A stretch of DNA of 60,514 bases from Shewanella litoralis (GTDB taxonomy: Bacteria > Pseudomonadota > Gammaproteobacteria > Enterobacterales > Shewanellaceae): assembly GCF_009828585.1 (NCBI RefSeq), contig NZ_WSRZ01000024.1:1-60514 (forward strand). The letters run 5' to 3'. Every line of letters begins with the position of its first letter. Position 1 is the first letter of the stretch. The position numbers and the translations under genes are program-made. Positions 36,743-45,370 of this stretch are shown here, piece by piece. The notes under the pieces are model-generated. The model saw nothing but the letters and a program-made list of their open reading frames with translations, was not told the origin of the DNA and did no database searches.

Positions 36743-39094
36743 TTACACTTGCGCCACATTAATCACCGGTTTGGTGGAGGGTGTGATGACTACCGGGATA
36801 GATTTCGAGGTAGGGGTGTAAGAGTCTATCCCGACACTGTTGATTGATACCAATGGGTTTGTCTCGGGGTAGTAGGCGGCAATATTACCTTGCGGAATAT
36901 CGTAAAGTACCACGCTAAACCCAGACACTTTACGCACGACATTGTCATTGGCAATAGATTGTAAATCGACTAACTGCGCTTCAACCAGATTGAGGTTTTG
37001 TGCATCTTGTGGGTTAATAAACAATACATTTCGTTTGCCTTTAATGCCTCGATATCTGTCATCCATGCCGTAAATTGTGGTGTTGTACTGGTCATGTGAA
37101 CGTAAGCTTTGCAGCAATAATATCGGCTGTTGTGAGCTCTGTAATTGGGCATCGCTTGAACAGTCGGCAATCACTGAATCTGGCAAGTTGCTCGGGTTAA
37201 ACTCTGCGCGTTTGGTTTGAGTGTTCCATACAAACCTGGCGGCGCTGTTGCCAAGGTAAAACCCGGCAGGTTGTTCAATACGTTGATTGTAGTATTCAAA
37301 GCCATTTATGGTGTTTTGAATTAATTGGCGGATCAGCCCGTAGTCATCTCGTAATGCTAACCAATTAATTTTTGTGGCCGCGCTTTGAGTCTTAGTCTGT
37401 TGATCACCTGCAAAGTGGTGATAATCTCGATGATGGAATGTGGCGTTGGCCATTTGGGCGACGATGTCTATTTCAGATAAGCACAGCTCTGACACTGGCT
37501 CGGTCATGCCCGTTGAGGCGTGTACCATGCTAAAGGTGTCTTCAACGGTAATTTTTTGAATCCCGCTGCGTTGAACATCTAATTCTGTTCTGCCTAGGCA
37601 AGGCAAAATAAGTGCATCTTGTGTCACTTGTAAATGGCTGCGATTAAGCTTGGTGCTGATTTGCACGTTAAGCTCTGCATTGTGGATGGCTTGATAGGTA
37701 AAGTCGGTATCGGGTGCAGCTGCAGCAAGGTTGCCCCCAAGACAGATAAGCACTTTACTGTCTTTTGTTTGTAGCGCTTTAAGCGCTTCTACTACGTTGT
37801 GACCAGCCTGTCGTGGTAGGCGAGTATCAAAAAAGTTATCAAAGTGAGCAATAAACTCATTCGATGGTTTTTCGTTAATCCCCATGGTGCGATTTCCTTG
37901 CACATTACTGTGGCCTCGAACTGGACACAAGCCGGCACCCGGTTTCCCTATTTGGCCGCACAACAAATGCAGATTAATCACTTCGCGAATGATGTCGACA
38001 GAGTGCTTGTGCTGGGTTAATCCCATTGCCCAACAACTGATCACGGATTTGCTGCCGCTAAATAAGATTGCCGCTTTAATAATATCGGCTCTAGTGAGCC
38101 CTGATTGTTGTTCAATCTGCTGCCAACTGGTGCGCTTAACACTCTGTTGATACTCATTAAAAAAGGCGCTGTGTTGCTCAATAAACCCATGATCAATTTT
38201 GTCCTGGCGCTGTTCAATAATGTACTTTGCCATACCGCGCACCGCGGCCATATCACCGCCAAGTTTAGGGGTTAAATATTGATGGCTAATGGTGGTGGCT
38301 GCAGGGGTTAATAGTTCGATTGGGCTTTGTGGGCTGGCAAACTTTTCTAAGGCGACTTCTTTAAGATTATTAAAGGTGACAATTTTACAGCCATGTTTAG
38401 CGGCTTTACGTAACGCATTCATCATCCGTGGGTGGTTCGTTCCTGGATTTTGGCCAAACACAAAAATGGCTTCAGCGGCATCAAAGTCATTTAATACCAC
38501 AGTGCCTTTACCAATACCGATGGCTTTTGTTAGTGCGACGCCACTGGCTTCGTGACACATATTGGAACAGTCTGGAAAATTATTAGTGCCGTATAAACGG
38601 CCAAATAATTGATAAAGGTATGATGCTTCATTACTGGCGCGACCAGAGGTATAAAACTCTACTTGATTAGGGCTAGACAAGCTGTTGAGCTTGTCGGCAA
38701 TAATGCTAAAAGCGTCGCTCCAGCTCACTGGCTCATAATGATCGGTTGCGGCGTTGTAACGCATCGGCTCGGTTAAGCGGCCTTGATACTCTAGCCAGTA
38801 ATCGGTTTGCTTTGCTAATTGGCGTACCGAATGCTGAGCAAAAAACTCACTGCCAACCCCTTTGCCCGTAGATTCCCATGCAACGGCCTTGGCGCCATTT
38901 TCACAAAATTGAAATGCGCCGTGCTTGTTGTCACCCCATGCACAACCTGGGCAGTCAAACCCATCGGTTTGATTAACGCGTAATAAATTTTTGAGATTTT
39001 GCTTGGTGCGTTGGCTACGTAATACATGGCTTAATGTGGCTTGTATTGAGGGAAAACCACCGGCTTTGCTGGGTTTTTCGATATGGTTAGACAT
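36743..39094 (-). CDS. ydeP: FdhF/YdeP-family molybdopterin oxidoreductase
   Basis: 783 residues resembling the alpha subunit of formate dehydrogenase. CPGC (C48, C51) lies in the N-terminal region in place of the full four-cysteine iron-sulfur motif, as in YdeP. Molybdopterin regions include FYTSGRASNEASYLYQLFGR, FGQNPGTNHPRMM and CLGGNLAAAAPD. Activity is untested in most members; E. coli YdeP is linked to acid resistance. The start overlaps the fdhD stop by 8 bases, so the two are translated together. Confidence 0.93.
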   Translation of the reverse strand: MSNHIEKPSKAGGFPSIQATLSHVLRSQRTKQNLKNLLRVNQTDGFDCPGCAWGDNKHGAFQFCENGAKAVAWESTGKGVGSEFFAQHSVRQLAKQTDYWLEYQGRLTEPMRYNAATDHYEPVSWSDAFSIIADKLNSLSSPNQVEFYTSGRASNEASYLYQLFGRLYGTNNFPDCSNMCHEASGVALTKAIGIGKGTVVLNDFDAAEAIFVFGQNPGTNHPRMMNALRKAAKHGCKIVTFNNLKEVALEKFASPQSPIELLTPAATTISHQYLTPKLGGDMAAVRGMAKYIIEQRQDKIDHGFIEQHSAFFNEYQQSVKRTSWQQIEQQSGLTRADIIKAAILFSGSKSVISCWAMGLTQHKHSVDIIREVINLHLLCGQIGKPGAGLCPVRGHSNVQGNRTMGINEKPSNEFIAHFDNFFDTRLPRQAGHNVVEALKALQTKDSKVLICLGGNLAAAAPDTDFTYQAIHNAELNVQISTKLNRSHLQVTQDALILPCLGRTELDVQRSGIQKITVEDTFSMVHASTGMTEPVSELCLSEIDIVAQMANATFHHRDYHHFAGDQQTKTQSAATKINWLALRDDYGLIRQLIQNTINGFEYYNQRIEQPAGFYLGNSAARFVWNTQTKRAEFNPSNLPDSVIADCSSDAQLQSSQQPILLLQSLRSHDQYNTTIYGMDDRYRGIKGKRNVLFINPQDAQNLNLVEAQLVDLQSIANDNVVRKVSGFSVVLYDIPQGNIAAYYPETNPLVSINSVGIDSYTPTSKSIPVVITPSTKPVINVAQV

Positions 39095-39896
39095 TAATGG
39101 CTCCGAATGGACTAACAGGCAGACTGCTTAAATTGACCTTGGCTTGGAAATTAGAGTAATAAATGGGTGCTGAATACTTGGGGATATGAATAATATTGAG
39201 GTTGTACTTTAACGCCAGTTTTACCGCCAACTGGCTGGGTGACGCTAAACTAATTAAGTTATTTACACCCAGTTGCACCGCTTTATGAATCAACTCACTG
39301 CTGCAACGGCTGGTCATTAATAATGCGTTGCACTCAGACAATGAGCTTGGCTGCCTAACTAACATACCGATTAATTTATCTAAGGCATTGTGACGGCCGA
39401 TGTCTTCACGGCAAGCAATGATGTTGCCCTGGGCATTTAAGGCTAAAGCCGCATGAATGGCACCGCTTTGTTGAGCTTTAAGTTGATGCTCTTCAATTTG
39501 CAGTTTGAGGGCGTCGACATCTAATAATTCAATTGGGCGAGTGGCAGGTAATATGGTTAATTCTGGCAGTGCATGGGAGATAGCTTCAACCCCACAAATA
39601 CCGCAACCCGTCGCTCCCACTAATCGACGCTTCTTGCTGTTTAATGCGTATAAACAGCGATTTGCGATAGTGACATCGATATTAAATCCATGTTCTGATT
39701 TACTGACTTGAATGTCGTGAACATCATGGTCATGTTGAATAATGGCCTCGGAAAACAAAAAGCCAATGGCAAAGTCTTCAATGTTGTCTGGGGTGATCAT
39801 CATTACAGCATAATTGATGCCATTGAGATTAATTGCCGCGGCGGCTTCTTCTACCAAGTGTTCAATAGACGGTGACCATTTATATGACGCATTCAT
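39087..39896 (-). CDS. fdhD: Formate dehydrogenase sulfurtransferase FdhD
   Basis: 269 residues with the GCGICG cysteine motif (C98, C101), REDIGRHNALDKLIG and LMTSRCSSELIHKA, all typical. FdhD passes sulfur to the molybdenum cofactor of formate dehydrogenases. Linked to the ydeP-like gene by overlap, it probably sulfurates that product. Divergent from a LysR gene at 40044. Confidence 0.95.
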   Translation of the reverse strand: MNASYKWSPSIEHLVEEAAAAINLNGINYAVMMITPDNIEDFAIGFLFSEAIIQHDHDVHDIQVSKSEHGFNIDVTIANRCLYALNSKKRRLVGATGCGICGVEAISHALPELTILPATRPIELLDVDALKLQIEEHQLKAQQSGAIHAALALNAQGNIIACREDIGRHNALDKLIGMLVRQPSSLSECNALLMTSRCSSELIHKAVQLGVNNLISLASPSQLAVKLALKYNLNIIHIPKYSAPIYYSNFQAKVNLSSLPVSPFGAINV

Positions 39897-39977
39897 ACTT
39901 TTAGCCTTAAAATTTGAAGTGGGTCACATTTTATGGAGAGCTAAAATACAATTCCAATCAAACTATTTTATAGATTG

Positions 39978-39992
39978 ATAGTTTTTATCTAT
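39978..39992. promoter_or_regulatory. OxyR-type LysR box
   Basis: ATAGTTTTTATCTAT fits ATAGnTnnnAnCTAT at every fixed position. It lies about 50 bases before the LysR gene and 82 before fdhD. The second half-site seven bases on is poor. The regulator is presumably the divergent LysR protein (inference). Confidence 0.5.
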
Positions 39993-40043
39993 TAATAAGG
40001 TTAAATTGATAGCTTGATTTTATATTAGAGGTTACGTGCTTAC

Positions 40044-40958
40044 ATGAATCTGCGGCAGTTACATTATTTTCATGAGTTGGCTAAACATAAGCATTTTGCT
40101 AAAGCGGCTAAGGCTTGTCATATTACCCAGCCAACGTTATCAGCCAGTATTAATGCGCTCGAAAAACGCTTTGGCACAGAGCTGGTGGTCCGTGGTAGCC
40201 AATTTGTGGCGTTAACTGAAGCGGGCAGTGTTGTACAGCTGTATGCAGAAAAAATGCTGTTAGATGAGGCTGCATTAAAGCAAGAGATCAGTGCTTTTAC
40301 TGGGCCATTAAAGGGGTCGCTTAATATTGGCATTGTGCCGCAATCCAGTGTTGATATTATGCCAATCATTAAACACTTTACTCAGTTACATCCGCATATA
40401 TCGATTAAATTACACGTCACCACTAACGAAAAGCTGCTAGAACAACTCACTTTGCATCAAATGGATATTGGCTTAGGTTTTGATGAGAGCATTAGCGAAT
40501 CAAGCCGCAGGCAACTTCAGTTTTACCCTCAACCCGGTCATCCTTTGGCGGTTTTGTCGCTTAAGCCTATGCTTCTTGATCTAACCGCGCCACAACATGC
40601 CATGTCACAACAAGTGTTGCCATTAACTCAGCTTAAATCTGTGCCCTTGATATTATTAAGTCAAAACATGCAATTTAGGCAATACATTGATAATGCGATA
40701 GAAAAAGCTGGAGGCGGCTTTAATATTGTATTAGAAACCGACTCGTTATTTCATCTCGTCAGTGCGGTAAAACAGGGGCTAGGGTATGCGATTGTGAGTG
40801 GCGGAATAGCTAAATCGGCTAAGCAATTACATAACCTTCATGCTCAAACATTATTAGATGTTGAGTCTGGCGATACGGTATTTATGACCCGTAAATATAG
40901 CGTGTCAGTGGCGATGAAAGCGTTTATCCGTTTAATTGAGGTTAACTCGACGCTATAG
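40044..40958 (+). CDS. LysR-family regulator, OxyR-like in sequence
   Basis: 304 residues. The winged helix covers residues ~1-60 (KHFAKAAKACHITQPTLSAS). The effector domain follows the OxyR/CynR pattern (LKGSLNIGIVPQSS). The redox cysteines of OxyR are absent: I see a single cysteine, in the DNA-binding domain, so it is not a peroxide switch of that kind. Divergent to fdhD-ydeP, which it probably regulates. Confidence 0.9.
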   Translation: MNLRQLHYFHELAKHKHFAKAAKACHITQPTLSASINALEKRFGTELVVRGSQFVALTEAGSVVQLYAEKMLLDEAALKQEISAFTGPLKGSLNIGIVPQSSVDIMPIIKHFTQLHPHISIKLHVTTNEKLLEQLTLHQMDIGLGFDESISESSRRQLQFYPQPGHPLAVLSLKPMLLDLTAPQHAMSQQVLPLTQLKSVPLILLSQNMQFRQYIDNAIEKAGGGFNIVLETDSLFHLVSAVKQGLGYAIVSGGIAKSAKQLHNLHAQTLLDVESGDTVFMTRKYSVSVAMKAFIRLIEVNSTL

Positions 40959-41161
40959 CTTATTTGCGGTTTGCCCCGTTTTTTATCTATTTAAGCCGCT
41001 TACTTTAAGCCGCAACTTTAAGCCGCTTATTTTGACCTATTTTCAGGCATTTCTACTTATTATCAATTTATATTAGATAATGTTTATCTATTTAGGCCGT
41101 TTATTGCGAAGGTGAAGCGTTTTAAAATCATGCTTCAATTCATTTAACGGTGTAAACAGGT

Positions 41162-41533
41162 ATGCAAATTAGCTTTGATCATCTTTCATTAAGTGCACGG
41201 CAGCCAGAAGTGATGCGTGATTTTTTAATGGCATTACTCGGATTAACGCATGGGCGCCGGCCTCGTTTAGGCTTTAACGGCTACTTTTTATTTGCTGGCG
41301 ATAAAGATGTCATCCATATTTTTGCTAACCATCAAGCACCTGCCACTACTGAGCAAGAGCAAAATATTGTTCATCATGTCAGCTTTTCTAGCGACAATTA
41401 TCAGGAAACAATGCAGCGCATTGCTAAGCTCGATTTAGCTTATTGAATGGGCGAAGTCCCTGGCACGTTAATGAAACAAATTTTTGTACGCGGACCTGAA
41501 AACCTGATTATCGAGATTCAGGCTCAACCTTAA
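41162..41533 (+). pseudogene. VOC/glyoxalase-family gene with in-frame TGA
   Basis: A 94-residue frame (MQISFDHLSLSARQ...) ends at TGA 41444-41446. The same frame then continues for 28 sense codons (MGEVPGTLMKQIFVRGPENLIIEIQAQP) to TAA at 41531. The continuation is exactly the C-terminal strand pair expected of a VOC protein, with metal-ligand glutamate in IIEIQ. So the gene is a full ~123-codon VOC gene with one nonsense codon. Sequencing error or recent decay are the likeliest causes. Confidence 0.85.
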
Positions 41534-41631
41534 TTTTTTGCGATTGGTATCACTTTAGATTTGTGTCATATTTTAACGTCATTTAGCTTATCTGCTATTA
41601 ACCTTGTATTTTTCATGTTTTAGGAATTGAT

Positions 41632-42846
41632 ATGTTGAGAAGCCTACGCGCTTATCGCTCGTCCATTATTTTATTAAGTGCGTTACTCATAGGCGGCCTA
41701 TTTGGTGGTTTGTTTCCTGAGTGGGCGATTAAACTCAAACCCATTGGGCAAATATTTTTAAATTTGCTGTTTATGATCATCGTGCCATTAGTTGCGGTGA
41801 GCGTGATGTCGTCGATTGCTCATATGACCGACTTAAAAAAGTTAGGTGCCATATTGGTGTCGATTATGGCGGTGTCGATTGTCATGGCGATTGTGCCATC
41901 CGTTGGCGTCGTGCTATTAGCGCTCGCTTACGACCCAGCTCAAGGCGTGACCTTGGATTTGGCTAATACGGTCGATGCTGCATCAGGCAGTATGGATTTT
42001 GTGAGCTTATTAACCACCAATGATTTTGTCGGGTTATTGTCTAAGTCGAATATTTTGGCGTTAATCATCATGTCGGTGATTGGCGGCGTAGCCATTGGCC
42101 AATCTGGTGAAGATGGTCTCGTAGTCAGCCGTATTTTGGATAGTGTTAACACGGTTATTATGAAAGTCATTTCAATATTAATGTACGTAGCACCTATTGG
42201 CTTAGGGGCTTACTTTGCTGCAACCATGGCCAGCCAAGACACTGAGCTGATGGGCACATTTGCTCGGGCTGTGGGGTTGTTCTTTGTTGCCATGGCGCTG
42301 TATTTAACCGTAGGCTCAACGCTATATGCGTGGATTGGTGGCGGAGTAAAAGGGGTTAAACAGTTTTGGCAACACATGCTTGAGCCTGCCGTGACCGCTT
42401 TGGGTACCAGTTCATCTTTAGCTACCTTACCTGTGACTATTCGTAGCGCGACTAAGATGGGATTAAATGAGCAAATTGCTGAAATCAGTCTGCCGTTACT
42501 GGTTAATTTAAACAAAGGCGGCGCCGCTGCAATTACCGCGTTAAAGATTGTGTTTATCTATTCTTTATTGGGACTCGATTTCACTACTGATGTATTTATG
42601 CTGACCATTTTGATTTCGGTGTTGTCGGCTTTTGTGATTGGCGGCGTACCGGGTGGGGCGTTTTTAGGTGAAATTTTTATTGTCACCACCTTAGGCTTAC
42701 CAATGGAGGTGATCCCGATTCTAGTGGTGATAGGGGCGATTACCGATGCCGCCTCTACCGTGATAAATGTGGTGCATGACTTAAGCGCTACACAGATTAT
42801 TGAGCGGATTAATGGCAAGCATTATCAAACCAGTACCACTGAATAA
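41632..42846 (+). CDS. Dicarboxylate/amino acid:cation symporter
   Basis: 404 residues, about eight membrane helices and re-entrant loops of the DAACS (GltP/DctA) family. Substrate-site landmarks are TSSSLATLPVT (serine-rich loop), NKGGAAAI and GAITDAASTVINVVHD. Imports glutamate, aspartate or C4-dicarboxylates with Na+ or H+. Not evidently linked to neighbours. Terminator at 42856. Confidence 0.93.
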   Translation: MLRSLRAYRSSIILLSALLIGGLFGGLFPEWAIKLKPIGQIFLNLLFMIIVPLVAVSVMSSIAHMTDLKKLGAILVSIMAVSIVMAIVPSVGVVLLALAYDPAQGVTLDLANTVDAASGSMDFVSLLTTNDFVGLLSKSNILALIIMSVIGGVAIGQSGEDGLVVSRILDSVNTVIMKVISILMYVAPIGLGAYFAATMASQDTELMGTFARAVGLFFVAMALYLTVGSTLYAWIGGGVKGVKQFWQHMLEPAVTALGTSSSLATLPVTIRSATKMGLNEQIAEISLPLLVNLNKGGAAAITALKIVFIYSLLGLDFTTDVFMLTILISVLSAFVIGGVPGGAFLGEIFIVTTLGLPMEVIPILVVIGAITDAASTVINVVHDLSATQIIERINGKHYQTSTTE

Positions 42847-42855
42847 CCCATAAAA

Positions 42856-42897
42856 ATAGCCGCCACAGTTTGTGTGTCACTATGGCGGCTATGTTTT
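42856..42897 (+). terminator. Terminator after symporter
   Basis: ATAGCCGCCA (42856-42865) pairs with TGGCGGCTAT (42883-42892), followed by GTTTTC. Confidence 0.75.
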
Positions 42898-42917
42898 CGG
42901 GGGGAAGTCTTATTAAA

Positions 42918-43115
42918 TTAACCTGAGCTCGATAATAAACGCCTGTCAAACAGTCCTTTGCCCAGCCAGCTAACTGCGTTGAATCGACTTACAATAGGCT
43001 AGTTATTGACGCGTCAATTCGCCTTGTTAGTAGAATAAATGACAAGCTTGAAAGGGGGGGGGGCATGTTGATTTTAATCAACATAAGTTTGCCCCTTGTC
43101 CCGAGCTCAGGTTAA
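42918..43115. mobile_element. 198-bp MITE, AACCTNAG family, copy 2
   Basis: Ends TTAACCTGAGCTCG and CCGAGCTCAGGTTAA are inverted. The interior shares CGTCAATTCGCCTTGTTAG and CAAGCTTGAAAG with the copy at 20527 and contains an uninterrupted run of nine G near 43058-43066. It sits between convergent genes. Confidence 0.82.
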
Positions 43116-43120
43116 CTAAG

Positions 43121-44326
43121 TTATTTAGTTTCAATTAATGCTAGTACATCAAAGCATGCACCCATGGTGTGGTAGTCGGTTTTACCAATAGGGCTTTTTT
43201 GGTCGTCTATTTTTTGATTGTCCTGGGTTAAAATTCTAAACCATGCACCGTACTGATGGTCGACCATATGTTGCCACGAGTATTGCCAAATTTTGTCGTA
43301 CCATTGTTGATACTTTTCTTTGCCTGTTGCGTGGTGTAAATAAGCGGCGCAGCTAAGGGTTTCGGCTTGCACCCAAAAGTATTTTTCGCCATCGCATACG
43401 CTCATGTCGGGTGCAAAACCATAACAAATCCCGCCGTGCTTATCGTCCCATGCCGCTTGTAATGCTGCATCAAATAGCGCTTGAGCACGTTCAACTAACC
43501 AGGGTTGAGATTGATATTTGGCCAAAAACATCAATAACTTGGCCCATTCTGTTTGATGGCCAGGTTGGAATCCCCACGGGCGGAATAAGTTTTTAGGGTC
43601 GTGTTTGTTGTATTCAAGATCCGGTTGCCATTGCGGGTCATAATGCTCCCAAATCAATCCCCCCATTAGGGCAGCCTGGCGATTTACCATATTGTCGGCC
43701 AGGAGCATGGCTCTATCAAGGTATCGTGGGTCATTTGTGGCTTCATAGGCAGCGATTAATGCTTCGCAAGTATGCATATTGGCATTTTGGCCTCGGTAAG
43801 GGTCACATACACTGAAATCGCCGTTGTATTGATCTTTATATAAACCGGCCTCGTTATCCCAAAAATAACGTTCCATTGTGTCAAAGGTGTCAGCAAGAAA
43901 GTCGCGGGCTTCGGTTATTCCTACTCTTAAGGCCCAGCTATAAGCCAAAATCACAAACGCAAAGCCGTAACAATGGTTGGTATCGTCAAGTACCTTAACC
44001 TGGCCTTCGTTTACATTAAGTAGCCAGTTATAGCCTTGTGTCTGTGGATTAAAATGAGCCTGGCGAATAAAGGCCACGCCAGACTTTACTCGGGCTAAGT
44101 GTTTATCATCATTAAAGGTTAAGTAGGCTCTGGCGTAGTTAAACACAAAGCGAGTTGAGCTCACGAGATGGCGCGTTTTTGGATCAAATACCTCGCCATT
44201 GTCAGAAAAGTTCTGATAAAAGCCGCCGTGCGGGTCGTCAACATTGGGCTCGTAAAATGCTAATGTGTCGGCAATATGTTGCTTAATAAATGCTGGGCTG
44301 CTGAAGTTAGGTTGGGTTGAGTTCAT
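43121..44326 (-). CDS. AGE-family epimerase/isomerase (mannose isomerase-like)
   Basis: 401 residues of an (alpha/alpha)6 barrel. Active-site histidine and glutamate regions are RPWGFQPGHQTEWAK and CVGEKYFWVQAETL-like stretches. Family members convert N-acylglucosamine to N-acylmannosamine or mannose to fructose. Beside a fructokinase-like gene, mannose isomerase is more likely. The start overlaps the kinase stop (ATGA), so the two are translationally coupled. Confidence 0.88.
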   Translation of the reverse strand: MNSTQPNFSSPAFIKQHIADTLAFYEPNVDDPHGGFYQNFSDNGEVFDPKTRHLVSSTRFVFNYARAYLTFNDDKHLARVKSGVAFIRQAHFNPQTQGYNWLLNVNEGQVKVLDDTNHCYGFAFVILAYSWALRVGITEARDFLADTFDTMERYFWDNEAGLYKDQYNGDFSVCDPYRGQNANMHTCEALIAAYEATNDPRYLDRAMLLADNMVNRQAALMGGLIWEHYDPQWQPDLEYNKHDPKNLFRPWGFQPGHQTEWAKLLMFLAKYQSQPWLVERAQALFDAALQAAWDDKHGGICYGFAPDMSVCDGEKYFWVQAETLSCAAYLHHATGKEKYQQWYDKIWQYSWQHMVDHQYGAWFRILTQDNQKIDDQKSPIGKTDYHTMGACFDVLALIETK

Positions 44327-45300
44327 AGTGTTTTCCTAAAGTCGTTGAGCGACTGCGTTGACGGTAATGAGGTAAATGCACCTTTATAAGACGCAGCATG
44401 GGCGCCGCATAAAGAGGCAAATTCAATCATTTTTGACAAGGTGCTGTTATCGGCACACAAGGCAGTAAATGAGTCTGGATTAAGTTGCTGTAAGCTTAAT
44501 TGGTATAACAGGCCGCCAACAAATGCATCACCTGCTGCGGTTGCATCGACCATGATGATTTTTTTGGGGTTGTAAGTTTGATTGCCACTTTTCGTATACC
44601 AAACAACAGGATTGCTGCTGTCGGTGACAATAAATAGTTGGCAACCCTGACTCAGTGTTTGCTGAATAAAATGCTCGGGTGTGTTGTCATTGGCGAGGTA
44701 AATGAGTTCTTCTTTGGAGGCTTTTATCACATCGCAGTGCGGTAATAACGGCAAAATATGATCGCGCGGTGTGCTGTGACCTGCCCACAAATTGAGGCGC
44801 AAGTTAATGTCAAAACTCACAATACTGTGCTGTTGTTTTGCCAGGAGAACACCGTGTAGCGTGGTGTCTCTGATGTGTTGTTCAGTTAATGTATTTGAAC
44901 AAAAGTGAAAAATAACATTGTTGTTAAACCCATTTTTGTCAAAGTCTTGTGGCGAAAAAAGCAAATCTGCTGAGCTGTCGCGATAAAATTCGAAGGTGCG
45001 GTCGCCATCGCTGTCTAAAGATACAAAAGCCAGGGCAGTTTTAGCGGTTGGGCTAAATCGCATGTAATCAGTTTTTACCCCTTCATTTTTGAGTGCTTGG
45101 TAGAGAAAGTCGCCAAACATATCTTTAGCGAGCATTCCGGCAAAATACGCTTCACCGCCTAGCTTAGCGATAGCAACACTGACATTTGCAGGTGCTCCGC
45201 CAGCAAATTTAGTAAAGGTCTCTTGTTGGTTTTGCTCACCACTAAGCTTATTTGACAGCATGTCGATGAGTACTTCACCAAAGCATATTGTTGTATTCAT
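44323..45300 (-). CDS. PfkB-family sugar kinase (fructokinase-like)
   Basis: 325 residues. PfkB signatures are GGAPANVSVAIAKLGG (residues ~34-49) and DATAAGDAFVGGLLY with the catalytic aspartate near the C-terminus. The N-terminal ICFGEVLIDML is as in fructokinases. It would phosphorylate fructose delivered by the isomerase downstream. Second gene of a three-gene minus-strand operon; 70 bases separate it from the hydrolase gene. Confidence 0.9.
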   Translation of the reverse strand: MNTTICFGEVLIDMLSNKLSGEQNQQETFTKFAGGAPANVSVAIAKLGGEAYFAGMLAKDMFGDFLYQALKNEGVKTDYMRFSPTAKTALAFVSLDSDGDRTFEFYRDSSADLLFSPQDFDKNGFNNNVIFHFCSNTLTEQHIRDTTLHGVLLAKQQHSIVSFDINLRLNLWAGHSTPRDHILPLLPHCDVIKASKEELIYLANDNTPEHFIQQTLSQGCQLFIVTDSSNPVVWYTKSGNQTYNPKKIIMVDATAAGDAFVGGLLYQLSLQQLNPDSFTALCADNSTLSKMIEFASLCGAHAASYKGAFTSLPSTQSLNDFRKTL

Positions 45301-45370
45301 TATGTGTTACCTATTACAAAAGCGGCCAACACCTTGGCCGATATTTTTGTTGTTTCGCCTGAACCATTTA

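Noticed and set aside
41444-41446. Selenocysteine at the VOC in-frame TGA
   Set aside because: VOC proteins have no known selenocysteine at this place. I saw no convincing SECIS-like stem right after the codon, and nonsense mutation or error is simpler.
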